Part shown: positions 1-8,086 of the stretch, one piece after another
Position numbering within the stretch: position 1 is the stretch's first letter
Layout of the letters: each line of letters begins with the position of its first letter
Assembly (NCBI GenBank): GCA_050699595.1
Contig: JBOHFI010000002.1
Location: forward strand, 62,001 to 126,000
Reading direction: 5' to 3'
DNA length: 64,000 nt
Source of the DNA: GCA-003244245 sp050699595
GTDB lineage: Bacteria; Actinomycetota; Actinomycetes; Mycobacteriales; Pseudonocardiaceae
Notes under the pieces: generated by a model
Database searches by the model: none
What the model was told of the DNA's origin: nothing
Seen by the model: the letters and a program-made list of their open reading frames with translations, nothing else
Made by a program: the position numbers and the translations under genes

Positions 1-545
1 TGCATGTCGAGTTCAGCGATCCGCATGAGAAAACGCGGTCCGGAGAAGCTCGTCTTGTTCTCTTCGTGGTTGCGGATCACGTGACAGGTGTTCTGGCACA
101 GGAAGCACTCGATGCACTTGCGGAACTCCTGCGAGCGTTCCACATCCACTTGCCGCATCCGGTACTCGCCAGGCTCCACACCCTGGGGAGGCATGAACGA
201 ACGCACCTCGCGAGCCTTCTGATAATTGTACGAGACGTCGGTGACGAGATCGCGGATGATCGGGAAGGTCCGCAACGGGGTGATCGTCACCGGCAGCCGC
301 GGCGGCAACGTGGACATCCGCGTCATGCACATCAGGCGCGGCCGGCCGTTGATCTCTGCGCTGCACGATCCGCACTTACCCGCCTTGCAGTTCCACCGCA
401 CTGCGAGGTCAGGCGCCTGGGTGGCCTGCAGGCGGTGGATGACATCGAGGACCACCTCCCCCTCATTGACCTCGACATCGAAGTCCACGAGGTTCCCGCC
501 GCAGGTGTCACCCCGCCACACCTGAAAGCGTCGCTGGTCGCCCAT
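1..545 (-). CDS. sdhB: Succinate dehydrogenase iron-sulfur subunit, 3' part outside the window
   Basis: Electron-transfer subunit of succinate dehydrogenase/fumarate reductase. About 181 N-terminal residues are visible and the gene continues past the left edge. The plant-type [2Fe-2S] ligands are seen in WNCKAGKCGSCSAEI followed by RLMC, and the bacterial-ferredoxin motif CIECFLCQNTC binds the [4Fe-4S]/[3Fe-4S] clusters. The ATG at 545 lies one base after the sdhA stop codon, so the two are translationally linked. The order sdhC-sdhA-sdhB with a single-protein membrane anchor matches the mycobacterial Sdh1 type (Rv0249c-Rv0247c). Assignment is firm; direction of catalysis in the cell is not shown by sequence. 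Confidence 0.95.
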   Translation of the reverse strand, partial: MGDQRRFQVWRGDTCGGNLVDFDVEVNEGEVVLDVIHRLQATQAPDLAVRWNCKAGKCGSCSAEINGRPRLMCMTRMSTLPPRLPVTITPLRTFPIIRDLVTDVSYNYQKAREVRSFMPPQGVEPGEYRMRQVDVERSQEFRKCIECFLCQNTCHVIRNHEENKTSFSGPRFLMRIAELDM

Positions 546-546
546 G

Positions 547-2454
547 TCAGTCCGTCCCTCCCGGGAGCTCCCCGGCGGTGAAGTACTTCTTCAGCTCGTC
601 ACGCTCGAACAGTTCGACCAGGTCCGCGCGCATCGGGACCTGTTCCTTGCGTTCGACGCGGAGGCTGCCCTCGGCTCCATCGCTGTGCCGCGCGCACACC
701 AATAGGGTATGTCGCCACTCAGGGTCCATCCCCGGGTAGTCATCTCGGGTGTGCCCACCCCGGCTCTCGGTGCGCTCCAGCGCGGCTCGCGCGACGCACT
801 CGCTCACCGCGAGCATGTTGCGCAGGTCCAGCGCGAGGTGCCAGCCGGGATTGAACTGACGGTGGCCCTCCACCACGACGTGTTCGGCTCGGCGACGCAG
901 CTCGCGGAGTTGTTTGAGCGCGAGTTCCATCTCGTCCGCCTTGCGGATGATTCCAACGAGGTCGTTCATGGTCTGCTGAAGCTCAAACTGGAGCGAGTAG
1001 GGGTTCTCGGCGTCCATGCCGTCAGTTCCCGCATGGAAGGGGCTGATCGCCCGCTGCGCCGCAGCCACCACGTCGGTCTCCCGGACCGACGGGCGGAGCC
1101 CGCCCAGCGAATCCACGTAGGTCGCCGCCCCGAGGCCGGCTCGGCGACCGAACACGAGCAGGTCCGACAGCGAGTTACCGCCCAGCCGGTTGGAGCCGTG
1201 CATCCCGCCCGCTACCTCACCGGCCGCGAACAGTCCGGACACCGAGGCCGCCGCGGTGTCCGGATCGACCTCCACGCCACCCATGACGTAGTGGCAGGTG
1301 GGGCCGACCTCCATGGGCTCAGCGGTGATGTCGACGTCAGCCAGTTCCTTGAACTGGTGGTACATCGACGGAAGCCGCTTCATGATGACATCAGTGGGCA
1401 GCCGGGTCGAGACGTCGAGGAAGACCCCTCCGTGCGGCGACCCGCGACCCGCCTTCACCTCGGAGTTGATCGCGCGTGCGACCTCGTCGCGAGGCAGCAG
1501 CTCCGGCGGCCTACGGTTGTTGTCCGGATCGTCGTACCAGCGGTCCGCCTCACGCTCGGACGTCGCGTACTGGCCGGAGAAGACCGCGGGGACGTAGTCG
1601 AACATGAAGCGCTTGTTCTCGGAGTTGCGCAGCACCCCACCATCGCCTCGGACCGACTCAGTGACCAGAATCCCCTTCACGCTGGGCGGCCACACCATCC
1701 CCGTGGGGTGAAACTGGACGAACTCCATATTGATCAGCGCCGCGCCACACCGCACCGCGAGCGCGTGCCCGTCCCCGGTGTATTCCCAGGAGTTGCTGGT
1801 GACCTTGAAAGCCTTTCCGATACCGCCCGTGGCCAGTACCACGGCAGGTGCGTCGAACCGGATGAAACGGCCAGTCTCCCGCCAGTAGCCGAACGCCCCC
1901 GACACCGTGTCGGCGTCGGTGAGCAGGTCCGTGATCGTGCATTCGGCGAACACCTTGAGCTTGGCCTCGTAGTCGCCGTATTGGGCAAAATCCTCCTGCT
2001 GTAGCGAAACGATCTTCTGCTGCAGCGTGCGGATCAGCTCCAGGCCCGTGCGATCACCCACATGCGCCAGCCGCGGGTACTCGTGCCCACCGAAGTTACG
2101 CTGGCTGATCTTACCTTCCTTGGTGCGGTCGAACAGTGCACCGTAGGTCTCCAGCTCCCATACCCGCTGCGGCGCTTCCTTCGCGTGCAGCTCGGCCATC
2201 CGCCAGTTGTTGAGGAACTTGCCCCCACGCATGGTGTCGCGAAAATGGACCTGCCAGCTGTCCCGTGAGTTCACGTTGCCCATCGACGCCGCGATACCTC
2301 CCTCGGCCATCACGGTGTGGGCTTTCCCGAACAAGGACTTGCAGACGACGGCCGTGCGTTTACCCAGCTCACGGGCCTCGATCGCGGCCCGCAGGCCAGC
2401 GCCGCCCGCGCCGATCACCACGACGTCGTAGTCGTGCCGCTCGATCTCGGTCAT
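547..2454 (-). CDS. sdhA: Succinate dehydrogenase flavoprotein subunit
   Basis: Catalytic FAD subunit, 635 residues, oxidising succinate to fumarate. The N-terminus carries the dinucleotide-binding motif VVVIGAGGAGLRAAIEA, the covalent-FAD histidine (about residue 46) in KAHTVMAEGG, and later the FAD-family motif HGSNRLGGNSLSDLL. I chose the ATG at 2454, where homology begins; an alternative ATG at 2472 overlaps the sdhC stop (TGATG) and would add six residues (MRNLLP). That overlap suggests coupled translation, so the upstream start cannot be excluded. Part of sdhC-A-B. Confidence 0.96.
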   Translation of the reverse strand: MTEIERHDYDVVVIGAGGAGLRAAIEARELGKRTAVVCKSLFGKAHTVMAEGGIAASMGNVNSRDSWQVHFRDTMRGGKFLNNWRMAELHAKEAPQRVWELETYGALFDRTKEGKISQRNFGGHEYPRLAHVGDRTGLELIRTLQQKIVSLQQEDFAQYGDYEAKLKVFAECTITDLLTDADTVSGAFGYWRETGRFIRFDAPAVVLATGGIGKAFKVTSNSWEYTGDGHALAVRCGAALINMEFVQFHPTGMVWPPSVKGILVTESVRGDGGVLRNSENKRFMFDYVPAVFSGQYATSEREADRWYDDPDNNRRPPELLPRDEVARAINSEVKAGRGSPHGGVFLDVSTRLPTDVIMKRLPSMYHQFKELADVDITAEPMEVGPTCHYVMGGVEVDPDTAAASVSGLFAAGEVAGGMHGSNRLGGNSLSDLLVFGRRAGLGAATYVDSLGGLRPSVRETDVVAAAQRAISPFHAGTDGMDAENPYSLQFELQQTMNDLVGIIRKADEMELALKQLRELRRRAEHVVVEGHRQFNPGWHLALDLRNMLAVSECVARAALERTESRGGHTRDDYPGMDPEWRHTLLVCARHSDGAEGSLRVERKEQVPMRADLVELFERDELKKYFTAGELPGGTD

Positions 2455-2471
2455 AGGTAGGAGATTCCTCA

Positions 2472-3311
2472 TCAGTTGAACAGGCGCAGGTCGGCTATCC
2501 AGCCCGCGGAGACGGCCATGATGTAGAAGTCCGTGAGCATCACAGTGATCAAAGACGCCCACGCGAACTGCATGTGGCGACCGTTGAGCTTAGACAGATG
2601 CGTCCAAAACCAGTACCGCACGGGATGCTGGGAGAAATGCTTCAGCCGGCCTCCGACAATGTGCCGGCACGCATGACAGGACAGCGAGTACAGCCACAGC
2701 ATCGTGACGTTGGCCAGCAGGATCAGCGAGCCCAGGCCGACTCCGAAGCCACCGGCGGCGGGGAAGAACGCCGACACCGCGTCATAGGTATTAATCAGCA
2801 GCAACACGCTGGCGAAGTAGAAGAAATACCGATGCAGGTTCTGCAGCACCAGCGGGAAACGGGTTTCCCCGGTGTATTTTCTCGCCGGCTCCGTCACTGC
2901 GCATCCGGGCGGCGACATAAGAAAGGCCCGGTAGCCGGCTTTGCGGTAGTAGTAGCAGCTGGCCCGGAATCCGGCGAGGATCGGGAAGATCAGGATCGGC
3001 AGCGGCAGCGCCAGCGGAAACGCCGGCAGCGGGGTACCGAAATGCGATGATCCCGGCGCGCACGAGGCACTCAGGCACGGCGAGTACAGGGGAGTGAGGT
3101 AGTGATACTCACCGACCCAGTAGTTGCTCCGCATGAACAGCCTGACCGTCGTGTAGACGACGAAGAGCCCCAGCACGGTAGCCGTCACCAAGGGCGACAC
3201 CCACCAGCGGTCGGTGCGTAGGGTCCGGGCCGAGATCGCCGCCCGAGCGGACGGTGTCCGATCAGGCCGGCCGACCGCGGATGGCGGGGACGATGAGGTG
3301 GTGGTGGTCAT
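2472..3311 (-). CDS. sdhC: Succinate dehydrogenase membrane anchor / cytochrome b subunit
   Basis: A 279-residue membrane protein with about five hydrophobic segments (for example VTATVLGLFVVYTTVRLF and ALPLPILIFPILAGF) and histidine-rich turns such as LSCHACRH that could ligate heme. Position first in the sdhC-A-B operon and the single-subunit anchor architecture match the actinobacterial anchor of the Rv0249c type. The proline/serine-rich first 30 residues precede the first membrane segment. The ATG at 3311 faces a divergent LysR gene across a 177-base intergenic region. Quinone binding is expected for the family but no specific residues can be assigned here. Confidence 0.9.
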   Translation of the reverse strand: MTTTTSSSPPSAVGRPDRTPSARAAISARTLRTDRWWVSPLVTATVLGLFVVYTTVRLFMRSNYWVGEYHYLTPLYSPCLSASCAPGSSHFGTPLPAFPLALPLPILIFPILAGFRASCYYYRKAGYRAFLMSPPGCAVTEPARKYTGETRFPLVLQNLHRYFFYFASVLLLINTYDAVSAFFPAAGGFGVGLGSLILLANVTMLWLYSLSCHACRHIVGGRLKHFSQHPVRYWFWTHLSKLNGRHMQFAWASLITVMLTDFYIMAVSAGWIADLRLFN

Positions 3312-3465
3312 GACGTCGATTCAGGTCGGGGCCAGGGGCCGGCGTGGTCGGTTCAGCCGCGGTGGCTGCCGCAGCCGGCACCATCGCCACAGGTCGCCGA
3401 CCGCGCGGCGATAACCGACAGTAAGCCGAGTCCATGGCACAGGTCCAAGATATGGTTGTGCTTGT

Positions 3466-3488
3466 CTTGATAGCGATAGGCTATCAAG
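3466..3488. promoter_or_regulatory. Perfect inverted repeat touching the lysR start codon (LTTR operator)
   Basis: Arms CTTGATAGC (3466-3474) and GCTATCAAG (3480-3488) are exact reverse complements around a 5-base spacer, and the second arm ends directly before the ATG at 3489. Inside it lies ATAG-N7-CTAT, which fits the T-N11-A pattern of LysR-type operators. No Shine-Dalgarno is visible, so a leaderless transcript is possible. It would allow autoregulation and perhaps control of sdhCAB. Confidence 0.7.
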
Positions 3489-4520
3489 ATGCAGTTGCAG
3501 CAGCTGACCTACTTTCTGGCCGTCGCTCGGACCCGCCACTTCACCCGGGCGGCCGCACTCACCCACGTCGCCCAGCCCTCGCTGAGCAAACAGATCCATT
3601 GCCTGGAACGCGAGCTCGGCAGCGAGCTGTTCCATCGAGCCCGGGGCAACGTGACCCTCACACCAGCTGGAGAGATGCTTCTCCCCCTCGCCAAGCGGAT
3701 TCTGGCCGACGTCGAGACCGCCCGGTTGCAGGTGCACGAGCTCGCCGAGCTTCGCCAGGGCCGGCTGCGGCTCGGTGCCACCCCCAGCCTCTGCACCGGA
3801 CCACTGGCCCACGCACTCGCCACCTTCAGCGCCCGCTATCCAGGCATCCAACTCGTCATCGAGGAAAGCGGGTCCCGAGACCTGGTACGCCAGCTCGCGG
3901 AAGGAGCCATCGACCTAGCAATGATCACCTCGCCGGTACACCGAGGGGATCCCGCTCTCGATACCATCCCGATTCTTCGCGAGCAGCTCACCGTCGCCGT
4001 GCCGCGCACCATGGACCTCGACCTCGACTCGTTTCAGATCAGCGATCTCCGGGACCGCCCCCTGGTGATGTTCCGGGAAGGCTACGACCTCCGATCAATG
4101 ACCCTCACGGCCTGCCAGCGAGCTGGATTTCAGCCGCGGTTCGCCATCGAAGGGGGCGAGATGGACGCGGTACTCAGCTTCGTCGAAGCCCGCCTCGGCA
4201 TCGCGGTGGTCCCCAGCATGGTTCTCCAGGGCCGCCCTCAGCTTCGTGGTGTGCCGTTCACGTCTCCCCCTCCGATCCGGACGATCGCGCTTGCCCACCG
4301 CACCGACGTGCGCCCGACCCGAGCCGCTGAGGAGTTCCGCGCCACGTTGGTGCAGCTGCTCACTACCGCGCACGCTCAAGGCAGCCTCCCCGCCGGTGTC
4401 GAACTCATCATCCCCGGCACAACACCCGGTGCTCAGTCAGGACACGGCTCGACCTCGGCGGGGCAGTCAACCGGGCCGAGCTCGTCGCGTACCACGCGCC
4501 ACGCCAGCCCCTCCGAGTAG
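3489..4520 (+). CDS. LysR-family transcriptional regulator, divergent to sdh
   Basis: A 343-residue LTTR. The N-terminal winged HTH is clear (MQLQQLTYFLAVARTRHFTR through AQPSLSKQIHCLERELG), followed by the linker helix and a substrate-binding domain (LRLGATPSL, GAIDLAMITS, LGIAVVPSMV). Typical LTTRs end around residue 300; the last 40 residues are low-complexity Ser/Thr-rich and overlap the 3' end of recX by 88 bases in convergent orientation, so the tail may be non-essential. A perfect operator-like palindrome abuts the start codon. Being divergent to sdhCAB, it is a plausible regulator of succinate oxidation; the effector is unknown. Confidence 0.9.
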   Translation: MQLQQLTYFLAVARTRHFTRAAALTHVAQPSLSKQIHCLERELGSELFHRARGNVTLTPAGEMLLPLAKRILADVETARLQVHELAELRQGRLRLGATPSLCTGPLAHALATFSARYPGIQLVIEESGSRDLVRQLAEGAIDLAMITSPVHRGDPALDTIPILREQLTVAVPRTMDLDLDSFQISDLRDRPLVMFREGYDLRSMTLTACQRAGFQPRFAIEGGEMDAVLSFVEARLGIAVVPSMVLQGRPQLRGVPFTSPPPIRTIALAHRTDVRPTRAAEEFRATLVQLLTTAHAQGSLPAGVELIIPGTTPGAQSGHGSTSAGQSTGPSSSRTTRHASPSE

Positions 4521-5029
4521 CCCTTACGGGCCAGCATCCCACCTAATTTGCGGGCCAGGGTGGTTACGTCTCGCACGGTGCAGGTACGTAGCTTGCGCCG
4601 GACCAGTTCGCGGGCCCGCAGCTCCTCATCTTCGGGCCGTACCGTCGCCACTACCTCGCGGACGATCTTATCTGGCACTCCCCGGCGCCGGAGCTCGGTA
4701 CTCAGCGCTCGCCTGCCCAGACCACGGTGGTGGTGCCCAGAGTGCACCGCCGACTCGGCGAAGGCGGCGTCATCCACCAGACCCACCTCGGTCAGGCGGT
4801 CGAGCACTGGCGCACTGACCTCCTCGGGAATCCCACGCCCGCGCAATGCCTCGGCCAGCTCGGCCCTGCTGCGCGACCGCCCGGTGAGCAATCGCAGACA
4901 GATTCCCTGCGCCTCCACCGCCGGACTGATGGCCATGGTATCCGGGGAGTCCGCCACAGCAGCCCCGTCGGCGCCAGGACCGTTCCTGCTCATCAGAGCC
5001 TTTGGCGTCTCACTATGGGTCGGAGGCAT
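4433..5029 (-). CDS. recX: Regulatory protein RecX
   Basis: RecX modulates RecA filament growth and ATPase. The protein has 198 residues with the three-helix repeat pattern of the family: CLRLLTGRSRSRAELAEALR, LDRLTEVGLVDDAAFAESAV, GRRALSTELRRRGVPDKIV and a C-terminal LGGMLARKGYSEGLAWRVV. The ATG at 5029 overlaps the recA stop as TGATG, which implies coupled translation and justifies this start, although the first 35 residues are poorly conserved in the family. The 3' end overlaps the LysR gene tail. Confidence 0.93.
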   Translation of the reverse strand: MPPTHSETPKALMSRNGPGADGAAVADSPDTMAISPAVEAQGICLRLLTGRSRSRAELAEALRGRGIPEEVSAPVLDRLTEVGLVDDAAFAESAVHSGHHHRGLGRRALSTELRRRGVPDKIVREVVATVRPEDEELRARELVRRKLRTCTVRDVTTLARKLGGMLARKGYSEGLAWRVVRDELGPVDCPAEVEPCPD

Positions 5030-7377
5030 CAGAAGTCCACCGGAGCCGGCACGGTCTGATCGTTGTCGAGTTTCGCCCCGATACCGAGTTTGTCCTTGAT
5101 CCTCTTCTCGATCTCGGCGGCAACATCGGGGTTGTCGCCGAGGAACTTGCGCGCGTTCTCCTTACCCTGGCCGAGCTGGTCACCCTCGTAGGTGTACCAG
5201 GCACCCGACTTGCGGATGACGCCCTGCTCCACACCCAGATCGATCAACGAACCCTCCTTGCTGATCCCATGGCCGTACAGAATGTCAAACTCCGCTTGTT
5301 TGAAGGGTGGCGCGCAGTTGTGAACGACAACACCGTCCGCAACGAAGTTATGTAGTTCATCGACCTCGATATCGAACGTCCGGCACGGTCGCGCCGGCAG
5401 AATTTCGGCAACAGTCGTATAACTTATCTGCTCGGCCAAGATCTCGTGGAGAAAAGCGTCGTCTAGAGTATCGGCAAGACGCACCAGACGATCCCGTCGC
5501 AGCCGGTGGAGACCCAGGACTTGGCGCATCCCACCCTTCGGATCGCCAGCGAGCTCGCCGATCAGTTGAGCAGCCAGCCGCGGTGTCAAGCCTCGCCCGG
5601 CGAGGTGCGCAAGCACCGGTTCGTACACCTCAGATGACAGGTAGATGTCCTGCGAACCACGGTAACGGCCAGTGCGTGCGGTGAGTTCGCGGTTCAGCGC
5701 CTGACCGCGAGGACCCCATGTGGGTACTGCATGGGCGAACGCTTCGACATTGTTGATCCCTGCGACCCGTACCTCCCACGCTGGCAGCTTGCCCTCGATA
5801 CGTCGATCTTGGATGATCCCGCCCTGCTGTCGCAGCCCCCGGGAGCTCACCGTGCTACGGATCCCCCACCGCAGCAGTAGCCAGTGGAGCTGCTGCGCGA
5901 GCTGCTCCGAGGTAGTCGAGTAGCCGATTCTAATTCCACCGGTTTGGTCACGGTGCACGTAGCCGTCGGTCTCGAACAGACCGAAGATCAGGTTAGCGAC
6001 CACCTCGGCGGAGACATCTGGGGCGAAGAAGAGTGGCGGGATCTGCTTCTCCGGCGCTAGCTTGCCCCAGATTCCGGCCTTTCGGCACAGCTCGAGCACA
6101 CCGTTCTTCTCGCCCGGACGGTGGGAGAATACGATCTCAGTATCGTTCGGCTGAGGCTTGGTGTCGCATCCGAGCGTCCCAGCGATCTGAGCGGCATCAT
6201 CCTGCAACGCGGGGGAGAAGTTGATGAACCTCACGGGTGTCTTGCCGCCGACGTAGCCGTCACCGATGAGGTAACCGAGCAGACGAGCGTGTTCCGGTGT
6301 CACTGGCTCAGCGTCTCCGAATCCCAGGAACTCGCGGGGTCGCGCCACCCGATCCCCGGCCACGAGTTGACCTGCCGGGCACCAGCCATCCTCGGTGAGG
6401 ATCTTGTGGTCCGGCGTCACCCATAGCTCGGTGCCGTCCCTCAACCGGAGGCCCATCACGTCCTGCTCACCCTGGTCGAACCAAGAGACCACCGGTCGGC
6501 TGTGCAGCATCCCCACCTTGTCGGCGGCAAGCACGTGCACCGGGAGCCGGCCGTCAACGACGTCCTCGACCAAGTGCGTCTGAGCTGTTACAGGGTCGAA
6601 CACGCGGGTTCCAGCGGCCACGCACTTGTTCTTCACCACTTTGACGCGGGTGCGGTTGCCTACCGCGTCCGAGCCGTCCTTGAGCGTCTCGATCCGGCGG
6701 ATGTCCAGCCGCACCGAGGCGTAGAACTTCAGCGCCTTGCCGCCGGTGGTGGTCTCCGGGGAGCCGAAGAAGACCCCGATCTTCTCCCGGAGCTGGTTGA
6801 TGAAGATCGCGGTGGTGCCCGAGCTGCTCAGCGCACCAGTGATCTTTCGCAGCGCCTGGCTCATCAGCCGAGCCTGTAGACCGACGTGCGAGTCACCCAT
6901 CTCGCCCTCGATCTCCGCACGCGGTACGAGGGCCGCCACCGAGTCGATCACCACGACGTCCAGCGCGCCGGAGCGGATCAACATGTCCGTGATCTCCAGC
7001 GCCTGTTCCCCGGTGTCGGGCTGGGAGACCAGCAGGGCGTCGGTGTCGACTCCGAGAGCCTTCGCATAGTCGGGATCCAGCGCGTGTTCGGCGTCGATGA
7101 ACGCGGCGATCCCGCCCGCCCGTTGGGCGTTGGCCACCGCGTGCAGCGCGACTGTTGTCTTTCCGGAGGATTCCGGGCCGAACACCTCGATCACCCGGCC
7201 GCGAGGCAGGCCACCGATGCCCAGCGCCACGTCCAGCGCGATGGAGCCGGTGGGGATCACCTCGATGGGCGCGCGGCCCTCCTCGCCGAGGCGCATCACC
7301 GAGCCCTTGCCGCATTGTTTCTCGATCTGGGCCAAGGCGATCTCGAGCGCCTTCTCCCGGTCCAGTCCTGGTGCCAT
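5029..7377 (-). CDS. recA: RecA recombinase precursor containing an intein
   Basis: Strand-exchange ATPase and LexA coprotease. The precursor is 782 residues: N-extein 1-251, intein 252-687, C-extein 688-782, giving a mature RecA of 346 residues, the usual size. Walker A GPESSGKT is at 67-74; VVVIDSVAALVPRAEIEGE and INQLREKIGV are typical. The ATG at 7377 starts MAPGLDREKALE as in other actinobacterial RecAs; the open frame extends 34 codons upstream but without similarity. An SOS box and a TAGGAT -10 lie upstream, so LexA control is expected. recX follows with overlapping stop/start. RecA function depends on protein splicing. Confidence 0.97.
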   Translation of the reverse strand: MAPGLDREKALEIALAQIEKQCGKGSVMRLGEEGRAPIEVIPTGSIALDVALGIGGLPRGRVIEVFGPESSGKTTVALHAVANAQRAGGIAAFIDAEHALDPDYAKALGVDTDALLVSQPDTGEQALEITDMLIRSGALDVVVIDSVAALVPRAEIEGEMGDSHVGLQARLMSQALRKITGALSSSGTTAIFINQLREKIGVFFGSPETTTGGKALKFYASVRLDIRRIETLKDGSDAVGNRTRVKVVKNKCVAAGTRVFDPVTAQTHLVEDVVDGRLPVHVLAADKVGMLHSRPVVSWFDQGEQDVMGLRLRDGTELWVTPDHKILTEDGWCPAGQLVAGDRVARPREFLGFGDAEPVTPEHARLLGYLIGDGYVGGKTPVRFINFSPALQDDAAQIAGTLGCDTKPQPNDTEIVFSHRPGEKNGVLELCRKAGIWGKLAPEKQIPPLFFAPDVSAEVVANLIFGLFETDGYVHRDQTGGIRIGYSTTSEQLAQQLHWLLLRWGIRSTVSSRGLRQQGGIIQDRRIEGKLPAWEVRVAGINNVEAFAHAVPTWGPRGQALNRELTARTGRYRGSQDIYLSSEVYEPVLAHLAGRGLTPRLAAQLIGELAGDPKGGMRQVLGLHRLRRDRLVRLADTLDDAFLHEILAEQISYTTVAEILPARPCRTFDIEVDELHNFVADGVVVHNCAPPFKQAEFDILYGHGISKEGSLIDLGVEQGVIRKSGAWYTYEGDQLGQGKENARKFLGDNPDVAAEIEKRIKDKLGIGAKLDNDQTVPAPVDF
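5317..6624 (-). mobile_element. RecA intein with LAGLIDADG homing endonuclease
   Basis: A 436-residue in-frame insertion after RecA Lys251 (VVKNK), the same site as the Mycobacterium tuberculosis RecA intein. Intein residue 1 is Cys (CVAAGTRVFD, block A); block B is TPDHKIL with the conserved His; LLGYLIGDG (about 115-123) and LIFGLFETDG (about 212-221) are the two LAGLIDADG motifs; the C-terminal end is VEVDELHNFV-like and VADGVVVHN followed by extein Cys. All splicing residues (Cys1, block B His, terminal His-Asn, +1 Cys) are present, so splicing should work. Both catalytic Asp/Glu-bearing endonuclease motifs look intact. Confidence 0.96.
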
Positions 7378-7494
7378 CTGACGGTCCACCTCGCTGATCG
7401 GTTCTTCTGGGTCGGGTCCGACGCTATGCGGTAGGACCGACACTTCGCGGCGACACAGGCCGGATCTGTGGACAGGCATCCAGCTGTGGACAAC

Positions 7495-7516
7495 ATCCTA
7501 GGCGAACGCATGTTCG
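7495..7516 (-). promoter_or_regulatory. recA promoter with LexA (SOS) box
   Basis: CGAACGCATGTTCG at 7503-7516 fits the actinobacterial LexA consensus CGAAC-N4-GTTCG. On the minus strand it is followed two bases later by TAGGAT (7495-7500), a good actinobacterial -10, so LexA would occlude the -35 region. The leader to the recA ATG is about 115 bases. Confidence 0.8.
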
Positions 7517-7637
7517 ACACCGGGAGCGACACGCCGGGGTGCTATCCAGCCGCGCTCATCGGGGCCGCGGGTGCGCCCAAGGGGCCGACACGCCGAGCAT
7601 CAGCGGTAGACACGCCGACAAGGGCAGGTCCGTGTGC

Positions 7638-7832
7638 TCAGCGCCGCTGTTCAGGAACATCGAATGTGGCGCACACCACGGCCCAGACCCGCTTGGTGTC
7701 CATCCCCGCCTCCAACGCCCCGTTCACCGTCCGTCCACCGAGCTCGGTGAACACATGATCATCGGCCAATGAGGCCGCCCTGGCCGCGCCGAACTCCTCG
7801 TCCATCCGGTGCCGGAAGTGGGTTATTCGCAC
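7638..7832 (-). CDS. DUF3046 protein
   Basis: A 64-residue acidic/helical protein starting at GTG (7832). MDEEFGAARAASLADDHVF, LGGRTVNGALEAGMD and VWAVVCATFDVP match the DUF3046 family, small actinobacterial proteins usually encoded immediately upstream of recA. Length is normal for the family. Function is unknown; the conserved position beside recA suggests, but does not prove, a link with recombination. It lies upstream of the recA SOS promoter and on the same strand. Confidence 0.88.
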   Translation of the reverse strand: MRITHFRHRMDEEFGAARAASLADDHVFTELGGRTVNGALEAGMDTKRVWAVVCATFDVPEQRR

Positions 7833-7872
7833 TCCGCCAGGTTAGGCACACGCTCCCGGCTATCGTGACGAG

Positions 7873-8025
7873 GTGCTCGCTCTGGTAGATCCGACGCTGG
7901 TAGATCCGACGCAGGGCGACCCGACTGGTCTGTCCTCCACCGCCGGGCAGCTGGTGATCCTCTTCGGCCTGCTCTCCGCTCTGTTGCTGCTCATCCGCTG
8001 GTGGTGGCAGCAGCGGGGACGCTGA
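7873..8025 (+). CDS. Putative 50-residue single-pass membrane protein
   Basis: A GTG-initiated frame of 50 codons that reads MLALVDPTLVDPTQGDP, then a hydrophobic helix (QLVILFGLLSALLLLIRWWW) ending in QQRGR. The tandem LVDPT LVDPT at the N-terminus, one strong membrane helix and a basic, Trp-rich end fit a genuine small type-III-like membrane protein. It is divergent to DUF3046, with which it shares a 40-base intergenic region. I do not recognise a family; only the composition supports it. Confidence 0.4.
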   Translation: MLALVDPTLVDPTQGDPTGLSSTAGQLVILFGLLSALLLLIRWWWQQRGR

Positions 8026-8086
8026 TCGACGACCAGCTCCAGGCACTGTCGAGCGCACGGAGGGCGTGCGTGGAAGCTCGCGCAGG

